Shown: piece after piece, positions 38,202 through 47,200 of the stretch | Layout of the letters: each line of letters opens with the position of its first letter | Numbering within the stretch: the first letter of the stretch is position 1 | Origin: Dromiciops gliroides | Taxonomy: Eukaryota > Chordata > Mammalia > Microbiotheria > Microbiotheriidae | Assembly: GCF_019393635.1 (NCBI RefSeq) | Contig: NC_057864.1 | Location: 442,812,822-442,876,821, forward strand | Reading direction: 5' to 3' | DNA: 64,000 nucleotides | Program-made: the position numbers and the translations under genes | The notes under the pieces: model-generated | Told to the model about the DNA's origin: nothing | The model's database searches: none | The model's input: only the letters and a program-made list of their open reading frames with translations

Positions 38202-41200
38202 TTTTTTTGGTGAGGCAATTGGGGTTAAGTGACTTGCCTAGGGTCACACAGCTAGTAAGTGTTAAGTGTTTGAGGCCAGATTTGAACTCAGGTCCTCCTG
38301 ACTCCAGGGCCAGTGCTCTATCCACTGTGCCACCTAGCTGCCCTATGATTATTTCAATAGATGCAGAAAAAATTTTTTACAAAATAATAGCATCCATTCC
38401 TATTTTTTTTAATTCCTATTTTTTAAAAATGGTAGAGGGCATAAGAATAAATGGAGTTTTCCTTAAAATGAAGCAGTATATCTAAAACCATCAGGAAGAA
38501 TTACATGTAATGGGGATAAGCTAGAACCTTTTCCAAAAAGATCAGGGGTGAAACAAGGATGCCCATTACCACCACTGTTATTCAATATTATACTTGAAAT
38601 GTTAGCTTTAGCAACAAGTGAAGAATAAGATATTGAAGGAATTAGAATAGGCAAGGAAGAAACAAAACTATCAATCTCTGTAAATGATATGATGTCATAC
38701 TTGGAAACTTCTAAAGAAGCAACTAAGAAACATTTGAAATAATCAACAACTTTAGCAAAGTTTCAAGATATAAAATTAACCCACACAAATCATCAGCATT
38801 TCTATATATTACCAAAAAAGCCCAGCAGCAAGAGATTGAAAGAGAAATTCCATTTAAAATAACTGGAGACTGGGCCAGCTAGGTGGCACAGTGGATAAAG
38901 TACCAGCCCTGGATTCAGGAGGACTTGAGTTCAAATCTGGCCTCAAACACTTAACACTTACTAGCTGTGTGACCCTGGGCAAGTCACTTAACCCCCATTT
39001 CCCGCAAAAAAAAACAAAAACAAAACAAAATAACTGGTGACAATATAAAATATTTGGGAGTCTACTTGCCAAGACAAACCCAAGAACTGTATGAACACAA
39101 TTATACAACCCCTTTTACACAAATAAAGTCAGATCTAAACAATTGGAAAAGTATAAATTGTTCATGGGTAGGTTGAGCTGATGTAATAAAAATTAGAATT
39201 CTATGTAAATTAATTTACTTATTCAGTGCTATACTAATCAAACTACCAAAAAGTATTTTTTAGACCTAGAAAAAATAATAACAAAATTCATCTGGAATAA
39301 CAAAAGGTCAAGAATATCAAGGGAGTTAATGAAAAAAAAAATGCAAAGGAAAGTGGCCTAGCTGTACCAGATCTAAAACTATATTGTAAAGTAGCAATCA
39401 TCAAAACTATTTGGTACTGGCTAAGAAATAGAGTGGTGGATCAGTGGAATCGATTAGGCAAGACACAGTAGTAAATGACTATAGTAATCTACTGTTTGAT
39501 AAACCCAAAGACTCCAGCTTCTGGGATAAGAATTTACTATTTGACAAAAACTGCTGGAAACTGTGATTCTATATCTGCTAATGAGGAGTCTCCAAGCTCC
39601 CTTCCTTGCATTTAAGGCCCTTCACAATGACCAATCGCCCTCCTTTCTCTGTATTATCTTATCCCTTCCACAGATTCTATGCTTCAGTTAACTTGAACTT
39701 TGTCTATGATGCTTCCTATGTCTTGAAGGCTCTCCATCCCTCTCCTTACTTATCAAATGCTTATCCATCCTTCAAAACCCTACTCAAATGGCAACTTCTC
39801 CAGGAAGCCCTCTTCTGTCACCCCATTTGTCCATGACACTTCCCCTCATAGAGTACCCTCTGAAATGGACTTACTGTAAAATTGTATATTACAGCTACCT
39901 TTGTTTCTGCATTTATCCTTCCTAGGCAACAAACTACACAAGATCAGAGACCATGTCTTGGCTAAATTTGGCATTTTCTCCAACTTTAGCACAATATTCT
40001 GCATAGAAGAAGTGCTAATAAATTTTTATTTTTGTTGTCATTGATAGCCTCTGTGGAAGAAGGAAATGAACTCAAAGATATTGTCCCTGCCCTCAAAAAG
40101 CTTAAAACCTAGTTGAGGAAACATCTACCTATATTAGTATGTATGTGTATAAAACTAAATGATCAATATTAAATGCCTGTTTTGTTCAAGGAGATCTGCT
40201 AAGTACTCAGAATACAAATTTAATTTGAAAAACAATCCTTGCCTTCTAGCAGTTTACATTCAACTGAATTCAATGAAATGCTCTGGCATTTGATAAAGGC
40301 AACAAATCCATCCATTCATCAAATATTTATTAAGCACCTATAGTGTGCAAACCACATTTTACCTCTTCCCTTCAGTGGTGATGGATAAGGTCTCCAGATG
40401 GAATATGTGTTCTTGCATCTCCCTTAGAGAAATTGGGCAGGCCTCATCCACATCAAATGGTGAAAGCTCATGTCGTCTTCCCTCATCTTTGACTTCGGAA
40501 GCAAAAACTTTTTCTGCAAAGCTTCGTGTTGCTTCATCCATTGCTTTAAAAGAAGTGTTCATATATTAGTGCTGCATTCTCTCATCAATCTCTACCATTG
40601 ATTGACTGTCTACATGTGGATGTCAGGGTCAGGGCTATAACTAGGAATTCTTACACTTGGAGCAAATTCATTGGCATTGGGGAGAGGAGTGGGTTGGTGT
40701 CTAAGGCATGTATTTGGTTGAGATAAAGTGGGGCCACATAGGTCATGAGTCTTACTAAGATCAAAGAACTAGGAGGTCAGAGTGTTTGAAAGGGGAAGAG
40801 GTTGGAGTGAAGAAAAAAATTAAAAGGCAGCCTTTCAGGGGAGGACAAATAACCTGCATGTCCCCAGATGATAGTAACAAAGATCGGGACAGCAGGGAGT
40901 GAACTTTATAGGAGGAGAAGCTGTTGCTGAGTAATGGTAGTAGAGGGAGGAACTGAAGGTAGCAGTGAGAAGCAAGAAGTTTCTCCTTCTAGCCCTCTTG
41001 GTCAGTGGGGATGAGAATGGGTACCAGCCTAGGAGAGAGTGCCAAGAGATGTGATGTCTTCTGAAAAAAGCTTTTTTGGTGAGTTTCATAAAATAAAAAC
41101 GATATGAGGGGAAAAGATCTAGGATTATGCGATCAGACATTTAGAACTGGAAGGGACTTTGGAGGTCATGTCGTTTTATATCATTTTGAAAATGGGGAAA

Positions 41201-44200
41201 CTGAGGACAAGGGAATTGAAATGTTTTTGAGCCAGGGTTCAAACACTCTTCCTCAAATCCTCATTCCTTCGTGTTCCCACCCCCTTCTGTACCAAGCTAG
41301 AGGAAGGCTCTAGAAGGCCCCAGAGAAAGGAAAGAAAAAGGAACACAGTGGTGGGGAGGGCTAAGGTTGTTTAATCTGGGGGAAGGGTACAAAGGCAGCT
41401 GGAGCATCTAACAGGGAACCCCTTCCTTTCTGATCCCTGGGCCAGGAGGCACCTGGGAAATGAGAAGTGAGCTGGGTACACTCTGCCCTGCCAAAGTGGG
41501 AAGGTGCTCTGGGAGAGAGGCATGACAGCCATGGAAACTTAGGGGGTGAGGTTGGGAGCAATTAGGAGGAGGTGGTGGGTGGGAAGCTGATGGGGAAGGG
41601 AAAAGGGATGCTTCTCCCTCAGGTTGGGAAGCAGTACCCCAACATATACTTCCAAACTGGAGGATTCGTGCAACCCCCTTCCCATCACCCCTGTGGGCAT
41701 CTGGGACACATTCCTAAACACATCCCGTCCTAGTTGCAGGTCTGCTCATGGTACAAGGCAAGGGATTTGTTACAAGAGTTTGACAGCTTCCCACCTGGGG
41801 CCTAAGAACACAGAAGAACTCAACTTTTATCATTCATCAATCCTTTTAAAACTGATGTGTTTTCCTATGCAACCTAATTCATAGGCTTTTAAATCTGGAA
41901 GGGGCCTAAGAACTTATCTAATTCAATCTTCCCATTTTACAGATAACCTAATGAAGGCCCAGAGAAATAAAGTTTTGGCCCAAATGCCAGTCAGTGAATG
42001 ACAGAGATAGGGCTTGAATCCTCTGATTTCAAGGCAGTATATGCTTAAGTTCCCCGGAGTCCTTAGTCCTAAAGTGTCTCCTCCACTGAGAAAGGTTTGA
42101 AAGTCACTGATCAGAGCTCTCCTTGGCAATTAAATTTGGTCCCTTCTCCCTCTTGATCCATATGGGGCACTCCTGGCATTCCTCAGATCTCAGCACACCA
42201 GGGATGGGCTGAGTTCAAGATCAGAGCCAACTTCCCTATATTGGGCACAGATCATAGGGAAGCACAGAGTTGGAGCTTTATGCTAATTTTCTCATGTGTG
42301 ACCTTTGACAAGTCAATTCCCTCATGGGAGTCTTGCTTTCCTCATTCTTTTTTTTTTTTTTTAGTGAGGCAATTGGGGTTAAGTGACTTGCCCAGGGTCA
42401 CACAGCTAGTAAGTGTTAAGTGTCTGAGGCCAGATTTGAACTCAGGTACTCCTGACTCCAGGGCCGGTGCTCCATCCACTGCGCCACCTAGCTGCCCCTT
42501 TTCTCATTCTTAAAATAGGGAGAGGGGCATAACTTTGCAAAGGATAAAGCCAAGATCCTAAGAATCATGCTTTCTGATGGCTAGAGGGTCCCACTAGATG
42601 TTGATACAGGCCATCTGTACTAACTGTCCTCTAAAGGCCTCTTGGCCTGTATTGCTCTAAATAGACAATTGACTCCTTTTGTAGTCGTACATTTAGAGCA
42701 GTATACTCAATGTACATTGTTACACATTCAGAGCAGTATACTCAAAGGAGGCTTTAGAGATCAGTCCAGCTCTCTCATTTTACAGAAGAGGAAACTGAAC
42801 ACCATAGCAGTGACACACTTAGTCCAAGGTCACACAGGTACAGTGGCAAAGTTGGGATTGGAACACAGGTCCTTCGGTTTCAAATCCAAATCCCTCTATC
42901 TACCTCCCTTCAATTTTATTCATCCCGCTAATAGTTCATCAATGGCCAAGGACCTCACTGTCTAAAGGACTCTATGTCGAGTCCTCCTTCAGAACACCTT
43001 CACTCAATTGCTGTTCCAGATAGTAGTGATAAGGATGACAGATGGGGAGTTAGCTGTTATAATGACAGATTATGGAGATATAACCCTTAGGATGAGTGAG
43101 CAAATCATATAAATAGCCAAGGAGGCATACCCCCTAGCAATGTCTACACAGCCGTTAAGGAAGTTATAGCAAGAGAGCCCAGCAATATTATATAAAAAGC
43201 CTACTTATCATCTGCTTTTCCACTTTTGCAGGTTTCTTTGTTCATTAGCTTTAGTTATCACATTCAAATCATATTCAAATGAATGAGGGAAATGATGTAT
43301 TTTGGGTAGCAGTAGGCAACTTCCATGGAAGGTATCAGAAGAAGAACGGGTCCATGACATGATAGTAATCAAATTTAGCTTCACTTATATTTATTTACAC
43401 TCAGTTTTAACCTGCCCTGTTGTCATGGCCAAGTTAACAAAACAACTGAGTGTTTTGGCTACATTCCTGTAGTCTATTTATCTCATTTCTTTTTTCTTTT
43501 TGGTTTGAACCTATGATTTTATTTTTGTAGGGAAATCCCAATGTAGAAACTCTCTCCCCTGATATAGATAAAGCAACTCCTCTATAATTTATGGTTGCCT
43601 ATGGGCACTAAGAGGATAAGTGACTTGTCCATGGTCACACAAACAATATGTATCAGAAGTATGAGCTGAACCCAGGTCTTCCTGACTCTGGGGCTGACTT
43701 TCTATCCATTACAATTGCCTCTTTTTTTTTTCTCTCTCTCTCTCTCTCTCTAAAGTTTAGCATTTTTTTGGCACTGAAAAAGTTTCCATGAATCCAAGCA
43801 CAGCATTCAGAAATCCCCAAACAAGAAGACAGCTTGCAATTTTGTTCAACTCTCAGAGAACACAAAAGATATTCAAAGGTCAAAAGGGAGATTTAATGAG
43901 AAAAGAGAATTTCCAACAGGTTTTCCCAGGACAAAGCAAGTCCTACCTTAGCTTTGCAAGCACATGCAACTTGAGGGGAGGAGTTGAGCAGGAAGTTAAT
44001 AGATATCATGGATGCAGCATGGGGCAAATGGGAAAAAAGTCAGTTAGTAATGTTGGTGTAGATGGTATCTCATGCTGGAGCAGTGCCTTTTCAACAGAAT
44101 TTCCTGACATAGCAGAAGTGGACCCTGTACATGTGTCAGATACCAACCTATACTTTGGGTAGTTGTTCATTCATCTCACATAGTCAACTATTCCCTGACA

Positions 44201-47200
44201 GCTATACTTATAAAAATGTTTCAAGTTCAAGGAGTATTTTATACATCTATATCCATGGGACGATACTCTAGTCTCTGAAAATATGAGAAACAACTAACCT
44301 ACTGGCAACCACTAGAACCCCCAAAATGTGATTTAATTGATAATTTTTTCATGAACTCAATTCAATGTTTTAGTGTATTGTAGACATTATCATAGCCTGG
44401 TTCTGTATTCAATAGTTTTGCCTTCCTTCCAGGAATAATTCTAGGAGAGGGAGCACACTGGCTATAATATCCCTGGAGAAGGGGGAACATGCTTGATTCA
44501 GCATCCAACACCAATGATCTCTACAAATTCAGGATGGTATGGCTATTTTTTCAGCAGTGGTTATAAGCCAATTAGTGAAATTAACATGAAATATGGCAGA
44601 GTTCTGAATCTATCATTTTAGAGTCAGAAGAGACTTTGGTGATCACTTAGCCCAACCCCCTCTTTTTACAGATGACAAAAATGGAGGTCCAGAGAGGTCA
44701 AGTGAAGTGATTTGCCCAACATCACTCAGTTAGGTGGCAAAGCCAGGATTAGAACCTAGATCTTTTGACTCTCAGGCCAGTGTTCTTCTCACCATGCCAT
44801 GTATCTCTTAGCCTGAGAGACTGAAATTGCAGTACTACCACCTGTATGGAAATCCTTAACTTGGGAGTAGTCACTAATGGTTCAAAGTCAATTTGGAAGG
44901 AGGTTTCCAGTGAAGTACTCCAGGAATCTGTCCTTGGCCCTGTTGGATATTGATTTTGTAATCAATAACTTGGGTAAATGCAGATGCGACGCACAACAGA
45001 TTTGCAAATGATTCCAAACTAGGAGATATAGGGTGACAGTCTGGTTAAGCTTCAGAATGATCTCCTTAACAGACTAGAGCACTGGGCTGACTGCGACAAG
45101 GTGAAATTGAATAGGGATAAATTTAAAATCATTCACTTAGGCTAAAAGAAAACCAACTCCATGAACATACGATGGAATTAGATAACAGTTTGTCTGACAA
45201 AGAGTTGGGGAAAGGGAGTGGGGAGTGAATAGACGGCAGACTCAATGAGTAAGCAGCGTGATGCATTAACTAAAAAAGCTCATATGCTCTTGGGCTGTGT
45301 TAAGATGGGCAGAGCTTCCTGGGACAAGGAGGGAAGATACCCTTTCTGTACTTTGTCCTGTTAAGACCACACTAGGAGTTTTATATTCAGTTAGAGGGCC
45401 ACAGTCTAAGGACATTGATGAACTCGAGGGTCTATGGAGAATGGCAATCAGGATGGTGAAAGGCCTTGCATCCATCTCACATGAGGATTAGTTGCAGGTA
45501 TTGAGTGTGTTAAGCCTGGAGAAAAGAATATCCAGAGGCACCTGATAGTTGTGTCTTTGAAGGAGGAACAATTAAACCTGTCCTGTTGGCCACTGGGGGG
45601 CAGCACCAGCAGCAATGGGTGGAAATGGCCAAGAGGCAAATTTAGCCTTGCTATTGGGGAAAAGTTCCCCAAAATTAGATCTATCCAGAGACTGGATGGC
45701 CTGCTTCAGAAAGTAGTGTATTCCTTCTCTTCCGAAGCCTTCGAAAAGAGCTTAGATGATTCTTTATCATGACAAATAAGAAAAGAGTGGAAAAGGAACC
45801 TTTGTTCACTTCATAAAGTAGATCGAATTAAATCAATTTGCAACTGATATTAGGGGAGAATTAATTAAGATGGGACCCAATCCACCCGCTTTATGTCTCT
45901 GATTTCAGGTGAAGATGGTTTTACTTCACAATATTAAATCCATCCCCAAGGAGATTCACTTAAAATTTTGCATTTTAAGTCACTTGCAAACTATCAGAAC
46001 ATTGAGATTATTCGCCATAATCTGTAATGGTTATTATCCTTAGCAAAACCTGCCAGTTGCTAATATTTTAGTTAGTACTCATGTAACACTGCTGAAAAAA
46101 CTTCCATGTTCCTGAATCAAGAGCTAGCACACAGCTCATTCATCCTGTTGGGACTTCAGCAAGTCACACAGAAGGGGAAAACAATTCACAGTACTCACGT
46201 TTTTCTTTAGCTGTTAGAAATAAAATAAACAAACAAAACAAGTAGGTATGATCAAGTCATAGAAGTCATAACCAGAGTGATCAGTCATTTCTTTGGAACA
46301 GAAATGTGTCGTTTGGTACAGGGAAGAATAGCAGCATTCACTTTGCTATCTCTGTTTGTTGCCAGATTCCTACCTCTAGACAAGTCTCTCCCCACCAGGT
46401 CTTACTCAGATGCCTCTGTGCAGCACAGAAGGAGCCCTGAGTTCTGAAAGGTTATGCCAGAGAGTGTGAGCTCCAGCAGATGCTGCTAAGCTAGAAAGGC
46501 TTCGGGTATGTTCCGGTAGCAGAAGGCTTCTGCCTTTGGAGCACCAGCTTTCTAAGTGAGGAGGGAGGCAGGCTAGCCCCTTGTGATGAATTCATTGGCT
46601 GCGGTGACTCATGAAACAAAGAACAACATTAACTGATTAGCGAGTCCCCTCTGAGCATGGCCATTACAGAGCTGCCCATCATCATTCATCATTCTTCCTC
46701 CCTAATTCATCTCTTTAAACTACTCTTTTCAGATCCCAGGATGAAAGCTCCAGGCTAATTTTTCCACTACCACCACCCTCAACTTTCAGCCACTTGTAGC
46801 ACCAAAGACATAGGTCATAGGTTGAGAGCTGGAATGGGCCAAGGAGGCCCTTGTCCTAACTCCTTATTTTACAGATCATTAGAATTATAGGTTTACTATA
46901 TCAGATTACCTGCTGTCTAGGGGAGGGGGGAGGGAGGGGAGGGAGGGAGAAAAATCTGAAATTGTAAAGCATGTATAAACAAAAGTTGAGAACTATCTTT
47001 ACATGTAACAGAAAAAATAAAATACCTCATACATTAAAAAAAAAAAAAAAGAATTATAGGTTTAGAGCTACAAAGGGCTGTAGGGATCATCTAGTCCAAT
47101 TTCCTCATTTTACAGATGAGGAAATGAAAGCCCAGAGAAATTAAGTGACTTATTTGATGTCCTCCAGCAATTAAGTGGCAGATACAAGAGTCAAACTCAG

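Larger units (their letters stand above)
35166..39560 (+). mobile_element. L1 LINE, decayed, ORF1 C-terminus to mid ORF2
   Basis: It starts in the ORF1 core ([10 protein letters not shown] at about 35166) and passes the inter-ORF spacer to the ORF2 endonuclease start (near 36215, [11 protein letters not shown]). Reverse transcriptase follows; the FADD catalytic box at about 38683-38694 is degraded (VNDMMSYLE). Many stops are present. It ends abruptly at about 39560 without the 3' end. SINEs interrupt it at 36720, 38200 and 38872. Confidence 0.88.
40560..46198 (+). other. Intron 2, mixed
   Basis: Between listed MIRs, the SINE at 42349 and the L3 LINE lie unique stretches (40.6-41.1, 42.9-43.5, 43.75-44.6, 45.8-46.2 kb). 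A TATATAAAAAGCC motif sits at about 43190 without other support. Confidence 0.4.

Noticed and set aside
37976..38485. 169-codon frame on the plus strand
   Set aside because: L1 ORF2 remnant fused by chance to a (TTCT)n tract and a reverse SINE.
43185..43200. TATATAAAAAGCC as a promoter or LTR
   Set aside because: Isolated TATA-like motif without poly(A) signal, termini or transcript support.
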